Positions 17,371 to 24,355 of a DNA stretch of 64,000 nucleotides are shown piece after piece. This DNA is from Cloacibacillus evryensis DSM 19522 (lineage in GTDB: Bacteria > Synergistota > Synergistia > Synergistales > Synergistaceae). A model generated the notes under the pieces. It ran no database searches. It saw only the letters and a program-made list of their open reading frames with translations, and had not been told where the DNA came from. Every line of letters starts with the position of its first letter. Positions within the stretch are counted from its first letter, which is position 1. The translations under genes and the position numbers were made by a program. The stretch is taken from positions 2,967,283 to 3,031,282 of the forward strand of contig NZ_KK073872.1 of assembly GCF_000585335.1 (NCBI RefSeq), written 5' to 3'.

Positions 17371-18069
17371 TTATTCGCCCGCCGCGATTCCCTTGTGCAG
17401 CGTGCGGTAAATCCTGTCGATGTGATGCGAGGCCGCCTCGCGCGCCTTCTCGACGTTATGGTCGAGGATGGCGTCGTACATGTCCCGGTGCTCGTTCAAA
17501 AACGCGTCCTTGTCGTCCAGGAGGTTGTATATCCTCTCGTGCGTGGCAAGTATCAGGTCGAAGTTCATCCTCGTAAGGTTTATGAAGACAAAATTATGCG
17601 TCGCCTCGGCGAGGAGAAGGTGGAAGTCAAAGTCGGCCTGAGCGCGCTCCTCCGGACTGGAAAGCGTCTTTTCCGTCGCTGTAATGACACGCAGTATCCT
17701 TGTGAGGTCAGAGGGGGTGGCGCGCATGGCGCTCTCCGCGGCGATCGCGGGATCGAGGATGCGGCGCGCCTCCATCAATTCAAGGATGGCGGAATCCTCA
17801 AGCTGTATCGTGTTTCTGTCCTCGGAGATGGTGCGCGGATGACGCACAAAGCGCCCCTTGCCGGGGATGGACTCAATGAGGCCGAGAAGCTCCATCACGC
17901 GGAACGCCTCGCGCAGAGAACTGCGGCTGACCCCGAAAGCATCCATGAGCTGACGCTCAGAGGGAAGCGGATCACCCGGAAGGATATTGCCCGCGGCGAT
18001 TTCACCTTTCAGTTTTTCAACCACTTTTTCATAGATTCGAGTTCCTCTTGAAACCGGCGCTTCTATCAT
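17371..18069 (-). CDS. GntR-family (FCD) regulator of the dehydratase/lyase operon
   Basis: A 232-residue FadR/FCD-type regulator: winged helix-turn-helix at the N-terminus (LPSERQLMDAFGVSRSSLREAFRVMELLGLIESIPGKG region) and a helical ligand-binding domain with the metal-ligand pattern (DFDFHLLLAEATHN, NEHRDMYDAILDHN, ASHHIDRI). Members often bind carboxylic acids. Start taken at ATG 18069 with AAGGAGG ten bases upstream. It is the first gene of the minus-strand operon and divergent from the aldehyde dehydrogenase. A typical FCD operator, TGGTCTGACCA, stands in the shared intergenic region, so it probably controls both sides in response to a pathway acid. Confidence 0.92.
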   Translation of the reverse strand: MIEAPVSRGTRIYEKVVEKLKGEIAAGNILPGDPLPSERQLMDAFGVSRSSLREAFRVMELLGLIESIPGKGRFVRHPRTISEDRNTIQLEDSAILELMEARRILDPAIAAESAMRATPSDLTRILRVITATEKTLSSPEERAQADFDFHLLLAEATHNFVFINLTRMNFDLILATHERIYNLLDDKDAFLNEHRDMYDAILDHNVEKAREAASHHIDRIYRTLHKGIAAGE

Positions 18070-18562
18070 TGTGAAAAAACCTCCTTGGTGGACTGCCCAG
18101 TACACCTTATACTACTTTTTCCAAATGTTTGCAAGCCTTTTTACATATTCTAAATAGTTAAAAAATTTAGCACATTTCAGCGAAACAATAAGTCGTATGA
18201 TTTGTGAAAGCAATTTATAACGTTGATACCAGCCGTTTTTTGGCGTTTTATGCACTTTTTTTCATTTTATTGTCAATCTAAACTAATTCGTGAGCAAAAT
18301 ACAAAACACAATATATTGAGAAATTTTTCTTTTATGGTCTGACCAATATCCGTATTGATAAGAAATTTTGAAATCACTCCCTCCGTACATGGCGCGCGGC
18401 GGGGGAAGATATGTATATGCTTCTAAATATTAGTAAACTAAATTATGTCTTTAGTTCGTTATTGCAACTTAATTGCATTTTAATAAAAATCGTGCTACAC
18501 TGCATCGGCAAAAAAAGGTAGATGCTGCAGGCAGCTTCGCTTAAAGAGGAGGAACGTATCGT
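18070..18562. promoter_or_regulatory. Divergent regulatory region between the GntR operon and the aldehyde dehydrogenase
   Basis: This 493-base gap is strikingly AT-rich compared with its surroundings. On the minus strand it holds TTGCAA (18129-18134), a 17-base spacer and TATAAG (18106-18111). On the plus strand it holds TTGCAT (18473-18478), a 17-base spacer and TACACT (18496-18501). A palindrome TGCAA-CTTAA-TTGCA (18463-18477) overlaps the plus-strand -35 box. A separate FCD-type operator is listed on its own. No gene is visible in the gap. Confidence 0.75.
18335..18345. promoter_or_regulatory. Probable FCD-type GntR operator
   Basis: TGGTCTGACCA is an exact inverted repeat around a central T and fits the TGGTnnnACCA core known for FadR/PdhR/LldR-like regulators. 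It lies between two divergent promoters next to a gene for such a regulator. Confidence 0.7.
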
Positions 18563-20095
18563 ATGGACAAAAAGACATTGACGGCAAAGTTAGGGGTGGA
18601 CGGCCTCTGCAAGGGCGCTTCCACAGGAATTAAGTGGTTTGCTTCTGAAAAGACAAAAAAACTCGTCAGCTATTCGCCGGTCGACAACCAGCCGCTGGGA
18701 AGTATTCAGTGCGCCGACGCCGGCGATTATGAAAGAGTCATGACGGCCGCGGAGGAGGCCTTCTTAAAATGGCGCGCCGTACCGGCGCCCGTCAGAGGCG
18801 AGATCGTGCGTAAGATCGCGCTGCGTATCCGCGAAAACAAAGAAAACCTCGGAAGCCTGGTCTCCATGGAGATGGGCAAAATCCTGCAGGAGGGCATGGG
18901 CGAAGTTCAAGAGATGATCGACATCTGCGATTTCGCTGTAGGCCTCTCGCGCCAGCTTTACGGGCTGACGATGCCGTCGGAACGCCCGGAGCACCGCCTC
19001 ATGGAACAGTGGCATCCTCTCGGGCCGATCACCGTCATTTCAGCCTATAACTTCCCCATCGCCGTCTGGTCGTGGAACGCGATGATCGCCGCCGTCTGCG
19101 GAGACGTCGTCATCTGGAAGCCGTCGAGCAAAACGCCGCTCTGCGCGATCGCGGTCCAGAAGATCGTCGCGGAAGTCATGGAAGAGAACGGCATGCCCGA
19201 GGGCGTATTCAACCTCATCATCGGCTCCGGCCGCGACGTCGGCGAGATCATGCTGGAGGACAGCCGCGCCCGCCTCGTCTCCTTCACCGGCTCCACCGGG
19301 ATCGGGCGTCACGTCGGCGAGACCGTCGCCAAACATTTCGGGCGTGCGATACTCGAACTTGGCGGCAACAATGCGGCCATCGTCACGGAACACGCCGACC
19401 TTTCGCAGGCGATACCCGGCATCGTCTTCGGAGCGGTGGGCACGACCGGGCAGCGCTGCACCAGCACGCGCCGCGTCATCGTGCACGAGAGCAAATACGA
19501 GGAGACGGTCCGCCGGCTGGCCGCCGCGTATGGCAAGCTGATGATCGGAGATCCGCTTAAAGACGGGGTGCACATCGGCCCGCTCGTGGACGCCGGCGTG
19601 GCGGAGGATTACGTCAAGGCCTGTGAAGAGGCCGCCGCCCAGGGCGGCGAGCTGCTTTACGGCGGTGGGCTGCTGCCTGAGCTCGGCCCATGCTACGCGC
19701 GCCCGGCGATCTTCAAAATGAGCGCTGATATGCCGCTCGTCAAAGAGGAGAGATTTTGTCCCATCCTCTACGTGATCACCTACGGCGGACCGGTCGAGAA
19801 CGCTCTAAAGATCCACAACAGCGTCATACACGGCCTCTCTTCGTCGATCTTTACCACCGACTTCCGCGAGGCTGAAAAATTCCTCAGCTACGCGGGCTCC
19901 GACTGCGGCATCGCCAATGTCAACATCGGCACAAACGGCGCCGAGATCGGCGGAGCCTTCGGCGGCGAAAAGGAGACCGGCGGCGGCCGCGAGAGCGGTT
20001 CCGACGCCTGGAAGGGATACATGCGCCGCCAGAGCAACGCCGTCAACTATTCAAGCGAGATGCCGCTCGCGCAGGGCATCAAGTTCGACTTTTAA
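18563..20095 (+). CDS. Aldehyde dehydrogenase, aminoadipate-semialdehyde type
   Basis: A 510-residue NAD(P)-dependent aldehyde dehydrogenase. The fold markers are present: [24 protein letters not shown] (cofactor Lys), [19 protein letters not shown] (general base Glu), and [11 protein letters not shown] with the catalytic Cys. The Asn-Phe-Pro motif, the GQRCTSTRR surroundings and the C-terminal [24 protein letters not shown] resemble the ALDH7/AmaB group, which oxidises alpha-aminoadipate semialdehyde (or piperideine-6-carboxylate) in lysine breakdown. The exact substrate is inferred. It has its own promoter and GAGGAGG upstream of ATG 18563, and is divergent from the dehydratase/lyase operon, with which it probably shares control. 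Confidence 0.9.
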   Translation: MDKKTLTAKLGVDGLCKGASTGIKWFASEKTKKLVSYSPVDNQPLGSIQCADAGDYERVMTAAEEAFLKWRAVPAPVRGEIVRKIALRIRENKENLGSLVSMEMGKILQEGMGEVQEMIDICDFAVGLSRQLYGLTMPSERPEHRLMEQWHPLGPITVISAYNFPIAVWSWNAMIAAVCGDVVIWKPSSKTPLCAIAVQKIVAEVMEENGMPEGVFNLIIGSGRDVGEIMLEDSRARLVSFTGSTGIGRHVGETVAKHFGRAILELGGNNAAIVTEHADLSQAIPGIVFGAVGTTGQRCTSTRRVIVHESKYEETVRRLAAAYGKLMIGDPLKDGVHIGPLVDAGVAEDYVKACEEAAAQGGELLYGGGLLPELGPCYARPAIFKMSADMPLVKEERFCPILYVITYGGPVENALKIHNSVIHGLSSSIFTTDFREAEKFLSYAGSDCGIANVNIGTNGAEIGGAFGGEKETGGGRESGSDAWKGYMRRQSNAVNYSSEMPLAQGIKFDF

Positions 20096-20146
20096 AAACC
20101 GCAGCGCCCCGTAAGCGGGCAAAGGCAAAAATTACAGGATAAGACG

Positions 20147-20175
20147 GGCCGCGTGAACTTTTCCGCGGCCTTTAT
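20147..20175 (+). terminator. Terminator after the aldehyde dehydrogenase
   Basis: Stem GGCCGCG (20147-20153) with CGCGGCC (20164-20170), then TTTATAT. It lies about 50 bases beyond the stop codon. Confidence 0.65.
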
Positions 20176-20269
20176 ATCCCGTCGCGCCGGCGCTGCCCCT
20201 TCCATGAGAGCCGTTTTTGAATTAAACTATGAAACCGGCTCAAGTTTATTATTATGGAGAGGCGCGTCG

Positions 20270-21601
20270 ATGACCGGTAAAACCATTTCACAAACCCCTG
20301 AGATAAAAAAACGCCCCCTTAGGATAGAAAGCGGGGAGCTGCTCGCGATACGCGGCGCGCGGATACTCGGAGTGAACCCGCCTGTGCGCGACTTCGCCTT
20401 CATGGACCTCTGGTCGAAACCGCTCGGACTGCTCTACCTTCTGCAAAGCGTGAGAGAACACAACGAAGTCTCCCTGCTGGACTGCGTCGCGCTGGCCGCG
20501 GAGGGCGAAAAGAGCTTCGGCCGCGCGAAAATCAGGAAAACGGAGATCGAAAAACCGGAAGTTTACCGCGCCATACCGCGCCGGTACAACCATTTCGGCC
20601 TGGGCAAAAGCGAGATAACTTCATTACTGGCGTCGGTAAAAGCGCCGGATTATATATTCCTCACCTCGGCGATGACCTATTGGTACCCGGGGGTGCGGTG
20701 GATGATAGAGGTGCTGAAAGAGATATTTCCGCAAAGCCCCGTGGCGCTGGGGGGCACATACGCAAGCCTGTGCCCGGAACATGCGGCGGCGCTCGGGGCC
20801 GACCTCCTTGTGCGGGACCGCCGTGAGCCGGAGGCTCCGTACCCCGCGATGGATCTTTACGGCAGCCCCTCTTACGGAGTGGTGATGACCTCCTTCGGCT
20901 GCCCCTTCTCCTGCCGCTATTGCGCCTCAAACATACTGTGGCCGAAATACCGCCGGCGGGAGCTCGGCGATGTGCTGCGCGAGATAGACTTCCAGGCCGG
21001 TCTGGGCGCGGGGGATTTTGCCTTCTACGACGACGCGCTGCTGCTGGACAAGGAAAATTTCTTTTACCCCCTCTGTCGTGAAATTATGGCACGTTACGGG
21101 GGCGGGCTGCGGCTGCACACCCCCAACGGCCTCCACGTGCGCCAGATCGACGAGACCTGCGCGCGGGTGCTTTATGAAAATAATTTTAAAACGATACGCC
21201 TCTCGCTTGAGAGCATCGACCCCAAGGTGGCTCGCGACGGCTCCGGCAAGGTGGCGCGCGGAGAATACGCCGCCGCGGTGAAAAACCTGCTGTCCGCCGG
21301 CTACGGTTCAAAGGACTGCGAAACATACATCCTCGCCGGCCTGCCGGGACAGGATCTTGATTCGGTGAAAGAGACGATACGCTTCGTCTGGGAAAACGGC
21401 GGCACGCCGAAACTCGCCGAGTTTTCCCCCATCCCCGGCACGCCGCACTTTGAAGAGGCCGCGGCCAAGCTGCCGGAACTCCGGGAAGAACCGCTGCTGC
21501 AAAACAACTCCGTCTACTGCTCCTATTTTTCACGCGACATCACACCCGAAACGCTGCAGGAGCTGAAGGATATGGCGAGGCATAAGGAATACTCCGGTTA
21601 G
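20270..21601 (+). CDS. Radical SAM protein with B12-binding-type N-terminal region
   Basis: A 443-residue protein with the radical-SAM motif CPFSCRYC (C-x3-C-x2-C, near residue 215) preceded by VVMTSFG. An N-terminal region of about 200 residues resembles the Rossmann-like B12-binding domain of the B12/radical-SAM class (LTSAMTYWYPGVRWMIEVLKE, VALGGTYASL), though its cofactor His motif is not obvious. Later segments DFAFYDDALL, GLRLHTPNGLH, RLSLESIDP and CETYILAGLPGQ form the radical-SAM barrel. ATG 20270 is chosen for GGAGAGG seven bases upstream. It appears monocistronic, and its substrate cannot be inferred from the neighbours. Confidence 0.88.
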   Translation: MTGKTISQTPEIKKRPLRIESGELLAIRGARILGVNPPVRDFAFMDLWSKPLGLLYLLQSVREHNEVSLLDCVALAAEGEKSFGRAKIRKTEIEKPEVYRAIPRRYNHFGLGKSEITSLLASVKAPDYIFLTSAMTYWYPGVRWMIEVLKEIFPQSPVALGGTYASLCPEHAAALGADLLVRDRREPEAPYPAMDLYGSPSYGVVMTSFGCPFSCRYCASNILWPKYRRRELGDVLREIDFQAGLGAGDFAFYDDALLLDKENFFYPLCREIMARYGGGLRLHTPNGLHVRQIDETCARVLYENNFKTIRLSLESIDPKVARDGSGKVARGEYAAAVKNLLSAGYGSKDCETYILAGLPGQDLDSVKETIRFVWENGGTPKLAEFSPIPGTPHFEEAAAKLPELREEPLLQNNSVYCSYFSRDITPETLQELKDMARHKEYSG

Positions 21602-21712
21602 ATACTGTCTTTTACAGGACAGCCGCGCGCGAGGGCAAGGAGCCGTTTCCAGCTATTTGCCGTTTTCGCCCAACTGAACGGGCGCGCTCCGACACAGGAG
21701 AAATGTTCCCGC

Positions 21713-22066
21713 TTACCGGGCGGGGCGGTGTTTTTTGCCCCAGGCGCAGAGGTCTTCCATCAGCGGGAGCAGCGAGACGCCCTTTTCCGTCAGCGAATAT
21801 TCCACGCGCGGCGGGATCTGCGGGAATTCCTTGCGTTCGACGAGTCCGCTCGCATCGAGCTCCTTCAGCGCGGTGCTGAGGGCGGTGAAGGAGACGTTGC
21901 CGATGAAGCGGTGCAGTTCGTTGAAGCGCATCGTGTTGCCGTGCTGCGCGAGGGAATAGATGATTATCATCTTGTATTTGCCGCCTATCAGGGAGAGCGT
22001 GTAACCGAATCCCGTATCCTTCAGTTCGGCCCCCGGTCTGGTGCAGTCTTTCAGTTCGTAATCCAT
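21713..22066 (-). CDS. HxlR-family transcriptional regulator
   Basis: A 117-residue MarR-like winged-helix regulator of the HxlR type: GFGYTLSLIGGKYKMIIIYSL, then MRFNELHRFIGNVSFTALSTALKELDASGLVERKEF and the wing PPRVEYSLTEKG. The usual N-terminal Cys is present (DCTRP, residue 8), the residue used for redox or electrophile sensing in some members. GAGGA precedes ATG 22066, and TATAAT appears on the minus strand just upstream (around 22104). It is convergent with the radical SAM gene; the target is unknown. Confidence 0.92.
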   Translation of the reverse strand: MDYELKDCTRPGAELKDTGFGYTLSLIGGKYKMIIIYSLAQHGNTMRFNELHRFIGNVSFTALSTALKELDASGLVERKEFPQIPPRVEYSLTEKGVSLLPLMEDLCAWGKKHRPAR

Positions 22067-22116
22067 TACGAAATCCTCGTTTCGCCGGAATCATATAGGG
22101 GCATTATAGCATCTTA

Positions 22117-22153
22117 TCGCGGGGGCCGCCTTCGCATATCGGGGCCCCCGCGA
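22117..22153. terminator. GC-rich hairpin between the racemase and HxlR genes
   Basis: An 11-bp perfect stem (22117-22127 with 22143-22153) downstream of the minus-strand racemase gene. It lacks a T run, so termination is uncertain. Confidence 0.4.
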
Positions 22154-22205
22154 CAAAATTCACTTCAATTTTTAATTTTTATAGATCGGGCAAGCGACGC
22201 CCCTC

Positions 22206-23222
22206 CTAAAGGAAGAATCCTTCCGGGAGCGGGTCGCTCGGGTCAAGGACGAGTTTGTTGAAACCGCTGATGTAGGCGGAGCCTTTGATTTGGGGGATTA
22301 TCGCCTCTTTACCGCAGACGTCCTCAGACGCCGCGACGGAGCCGACGAATTCCGTGCCGAGAATGCTCGTCGAGTAGAAATCGTCCTTTTTATCCATCTG
22401 GCCTCTCGCGATGAGCAGCGCCATTCGCGCGGAGGTGCCGACTCCGCAGGGCGAACGGTCCACGGCCCCTTCGCCGACGACGCAGACGCTCCTGCTCTCA
22501 TAGCCGCCCTCTCTCTTTTCCACGGGTGAGGTGACGAGCGTTCCGTATATCCCCTTTATCCCCGGGTTTTGCGGATGGCGGATATCGACGTTTTCATTGA
22601 GCCAATCTTTTATCTCGACGGCGCGCGCCGCGATCTGCGCCCTGTTTTCGGGCAGGACTTTGAGTCCGAGCTTTTCTTCTTCCACGAAGCACATAAAGGC
22701 GCCGCCGTAAGCCACGGCGACCTCGACTTCGCCGATGCCCTTGACTGGGACCCTGATGCCGTCCTCATAGACGAAGGAGGGGACGTTCGTAAACGCGACG
22801 CTCACCGCCCTGCCGCCGTGAACGTCGGCGGCGGCTGTGACGCGGCCGGCGGGCGTGTCCACCTTTATCACGGATACGCCGTCGTCAGGCACGGCGACGA
22901 TGCCGGTATCTACGGCCATTTTTACGGCCCCGATCGTTGCGTGTCCGCACATGGTGCTCACGCCGCCGTTATAAATAAAAAAGAGCCCCATGTCGCCGTC
23001 GTCCGTCACCGGCGGCTGCAGGACGGCCCCGTACATGTCGTTGTGCCCGCGCGGCTCGCGCAGGATCATCTTGCGCAGGCCGTCATAGTTTTCCCTGAAA
23101 TAATTCATCCTATCCAGCATACTCCGGCCCCTTATCTGGGGCAGCCCGGCCGTGACAAGCCTGACCGGCTCGCCGGCGGTGTGTCCGTCAATGATGTCGA
23201 TCATGTATTTAAATTTCAGCAT
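22206..23222 (-). CDS. Proline racemase / hydroxyproline epimerase family enzyme
   Basis: A 338-residue PLP-independent racemase of the proline racemase fold. Both catalytic cysteines are visible: STMCGHATIG in the first half and DRSPCGVGTSAR in the second, which argues for racemase/epimerase activity rather than the dehydratase branch, where one Cys is replaced. DGHTAGEPVR at the N-terminus and GTEFVGSV near the end are also typical. The family includes proline racemase and 4-hydroxyproline 2-epimerase, which cannot be separated by eye. The start is set at ATG 23222, which has GGAGGA nine bases upstream. It is divergent from the DapB-like gene and the HypD-like cluster, making hydroxyproline a likely substrate. 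Confidence 0.9.
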   Translation of the reverse strand: MLKFKYMIDIIDGHTAGEPVRLVTAGLPQIRGRSMLDRMNYFRENYDGLRKMILREPRGHNDMYGAVLQPPVTDDGDMGLFFIYNGGVSTMCGHATIGAVKMAVDTGIVAVPDDGVSVIKVDTPAGRVTAAADVHGGRAVSVAFTNVPSFVYEDGIRVPVKGIGEVEVAVAYGGAFMCFVEEEKLGLKVLPENRAQIAARAVEIKDWLNENVDIRHPQNPGIKGIYGTLVTSPVEKREGGYESRSVCVVGEGAVDRSPCGVGTSARMALLIARGQMDKKDDFYSTSILGTEFVGSVAASEDVCGKEAIIPQIKGSAYISGFNKLVLDPSDPLPEGFFL

Positions 23223-23448
23223 TCTCGGCGCTTCCTCCATACTTTAAATTTTCTCCGCGGCGCGGCGGGCGCTGTCGCCCGGCAAACGTTTTCAAGGCGA
23301 TTTTATGATTGTTACACTATTGTTGTCAATACTCAACTTTGCTTTAGTATCTAATATTTTTTTGCGTTCTTGTGCAGGTAAATCCCTTCGTGATATCATG
23401 CGGCTGTAAAAGAAAAATATCAGCCGCAGGGCGATGGGAGGAAGAGCG

Positions 23449-24246
23449 ATGATCAGAGTTTTTGTTACCGGGATTTCAGGAAATGTAGGACGTGCGATCG
23501 TGAAGACTATCGAGGCGAAAGAGGGATTTGAGCTTGTCGGAGGATGGGCGAAGGAGACCGGCCTCGACATAGGCGTCGCGGCGGGGACGAAGGAGCTGGG
23601 AATGACGATCCTGCCGTCGCTCGCGGAGGCGCTGAAGGCGAGCCGCCCGGACGTGGCGATAGATTTTTCCGCGACGCCGGTCCTTGAGAACAATATGCGC
23701 GCCTATCTCGACGCGGGGCTCAACGCCGTCATCGGCACGACCGGCCTCACGGAGGAACAGCTCGCGCCGTACAGGGACGAGGTCGCGGCGCGCGGCCTGC
23801 GCTGGGCCGTGATCCCCAATTACGGGCTCGGCATCAGCCTCGCCGCCGATTTCATCAAGCATGCGCGCAAATATTATCCGTACGTCACGATCACCGACCA
23901 GCACACGAACGAAATGGCGAACGCCCCCAGCGGCACGGCGGCGGCTCTCGCGGCCGCGGCGGCCTCCGAGGGCGCTTTAGGCGCGGTCGCGAGCAGGGAA
24001 AGCTACGCCGGCGTCCTCGGCGCCGCTATCGAAGGCGTGCCGGTCTTCTCGCAGCGCCTCCCCTGGCCCGGGCCTTTCTCGGGACATGAGATCACGCTCG
24101 CGCGCAAGGATGAAGTGATAAAGATATCGGTGCAGGATTTTACGAGCGACATCTATATGGACGGGATCTTCCTCACCGCGGAGAAGATCGCGGCCTTCCC
24201 CGCCGGCTCCTTCCTGCGCTCTCTTTCCGCCGTATTGGAAGACTGA
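23449..24246 (+). CDS. DapB-like reductase lacking the catalytic lysine
   Basis: A 265-residue protein built like 4-hydroxy-tetrahydrodipicolinate reductase: nucleotide-binding RVFVTGISGNVGRAIV, AIDFSAT, NAVIGTTGLTEEQL, and the substrate motif NAPSGTAAALA. The central catalytic segment, EAHHRHKVDAPSGTA in classical DapB, reads DQHTNEMANAPSGTA: the first His remains (H152) but the catalytic Lys is Met (M156). Lysine-pathway activity is therefore doubtful, and reduction of another cyclic imine or related substrate is more likely. ATG 23449 follows GGAGGA by six bases. It is divergent from the racemase gene and upstream of the HypD-like gene, suggesting a role in the same catabolism. Confidence 0.87.
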   Translation: MIRVFVTGISGNVGRAIVKTIEAKEGFELVGGWAKETGLDIGVAAGTKELGMTILPSLAEALKASRPDVAIDFSATPVLENNMRAYLDAGLNAVIGTTGLTEEQLAPYRDEVAARGLRWAVIPNYGLGISLAADFIKHARKYYPYVTITDQHTNEMANAPSGTAAALAAAAASEGALGAVASRESYAGVLGAAIEGVPVFSQRLPWPGPFSGHEITLARKDEVIKISVQDFTSDIYMDGIFLTAEKIAAFPAGSFLRSLSAVLED

Positions 24247-24259
24247 CGGCAGCCGATCA

Positions 24260-24294
24260 CCGGGCGGCGCGCGGCATTCCCGCGCCGCACCGGC
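24260..24294. other. GC-rich hairpin between the DapB-like and HypD-like genes
   Basis: Arms GCGGCGCG (24264-24271) and CGCGCCGC (24281-24288), extended by flanking CCGG. There is no T run, so it may be an RNA-stabilising or attenuating element rather than a terminator. Confidence 0.4.
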
Positions 24295-24355
24295 GACAAT
24301 CTATTTCCCCGCCAAGACGATAACCAAAACTGACAACTGAACAGGAGGTTTTTTT

